Positions 63,697-64,000 of a stretch of 64,000 nt of DNA are shown in pieces. Each line of letters begins with the position of its first letter. Positions within the stretch are counted from its first letter, which is position 1. Under the pieces are notes generated by a model, which searched no databases, was not told where the DNA came from, and worked only from the letters and a program-made list of their open reading frames with translations. The DNA comes from JAHFPN01 sp963765745 (lineage in GTDB: Bacteria > Pseudomonadota > Alphaproteobacteria > Rhizobiales > Xanthobacteraceae), in contig CAVXXM010000001.1 in NCBI GenBank assembly GCA_963765745.1, positions 1 through 64,000 on the forward strand, given 5' to 3'. The translations under genes and the position numbers were made by a program.

Positions 63697-64000
63697 ATGA
63701 CCGCGCATCCGCATTGGCAGCCGCGCATCGAGGACGAGGCGCTCCTGCGCGGGCGCGGGCGTTTCATGGATGATGCTGCCCTGCCCGGCCAATGCGTCGG
63801 CGTGTTCGTGCGCTCGCCGCACGCGCACGCCCGCATCCGCAAGCTCGATATCGAGGGCGCGCGCGGCTTGCCCGGCGTGCTCGCGGTGCTGACCGCCGCG
63901 GACATGGAAAAGGCCGGCGTCGGCAACGTGTCGCGCTGCCCGCCGCTCCCCGGCAAGGGCGGCAAGCCGCTGCATGTTCCGTTCCGGCCGGCGCTCGCCG
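63697..64000 (+). CDS. CoxL/xanthine dehydrogenase-type molybdopterin subunit, 5' part
   Basis: The frame starts MTAHPHWQPRIEDEALLRGRGRFMDD and continues SPHAHARIRKLDI and LPGVLAVLTAADM, the N-terminal features of the large molybdopterin-binding subunit of CO dehydrogenase/xanthine dehydrogenase family enzymes. It is cut by the window end after about 101 residues, so the active-site loop that separates CO dehydrogenase from other members is not visible. Confidence 0.9.
   Translation, partial: MTAHPHWQPRIEDEALLRGRGRFMDDAALPGQCVGVFVRSPHAHARIRKLDIEGARGLPGVLAVLTAADMEKAGVGNVSRCPPLPGKGGKPLHVPFRPALA

Overview
This is a GC-rich chromosomal segment from an alphaproteobacterium, most likely of the order Hyphomicrobiales (Rhizobiales; Bradyrhizobium/Xanthobacteraceae-like). 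The evidence is the CtrA cell-cycle circuitry (ctrA, its phosphotransferase chpT and its inhibitor sciP), a C4-pathway 5-aminolevulinate synthase (hemA), a petABC bc1 operon, a rhizobial-type iron exporter (mbfA), a DUF1134/EipA envelope protein and the familiar UbiK / lgt / MidA / pgeF neighbourhood. Almost all genes are chromosomal housekeeping or regulatory genes. I see no prophage, integrase, transposase or CRISPR array.

Layout. 0.1-5.3 kb: UbiK-like protein, lgt, a GIY-YIG nuclease bracketed by a perfect 31-bp inverted repeat, MidA-type methyltransferase, pgeF, a lipoprotein and prs. 5.5-7.5 kb: a broken GAF-GAF-cyclase gene. 7.7-14.8 kb: FkbM methyltransferase, lipoprotein, rplY-pth-ychF, two MaoC hydratases, apt, a small basic protein, an EVE protein and a membrane protein, followed by a 5 x 16-bp tandem repeat. 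14.9-23.3 kb: petCBA (minus strand), trmL-hemF, TauE/SafE, DM13, and a minus-strand run of DUF1285, CoA-Nudix, DUF6111 and cca. 23.5-32.1 kb: MoxR / DUF58 / BatA-DUF4159 / membrane protein operon, then M48 protease and LemA. 32.2-39.7 kb: a large SAM-cyclase-ATPase-TPR gene between 25-bp direct repeats, GNAT, a broken glutathione transferase, mbfA, metallophosphoesterase and a membrane-anchored protein. 39.8-47.9 kb: EamA transporter, sciP, mnmA, PmtA-like methyltransferase, tRNA-Met, LemA-DUF2207, hemA and GNAT. 47.9-54.2 kb: anti-sigma/sigma pair, fliJ, ctrA, a beta-propeller gene between two copies of one terminator, and a SARP regulator. 54.2-60.6 kb: cheA-cheW-cheY-cheB-cheR with chpT just upstream. 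60.7-64 kb: CysQ-like phosphatase, eipA, a coiled-coil membrane protein and the start of a CoxL-type subunit.

How it fits together. ctrA, sciP and chpT all lie within about 20 kb, so core parts of the cell-cycle phosphorelay are close together, next to fliJ and a complete che signalling set that lacks a receptor. bc1, ALA synthase and coproporphyrinogen oxidase supply respiration and haem; MbfA would handle excess iron.

A quality warning runs through the window. Eight genes carry single-base frameshifts that leave the protein recognisable on both sides: 21 apparent insertions against 5 deletions. They include genes expected to be intact (hemA, the DUF58 protein), with dense clusters at 6.2-6.85 kb and 36.3-37.2 kb. 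This looks more like base-level assembly error than ordinary gene decay, so 'pseudogene' calls here should be treated with caution.
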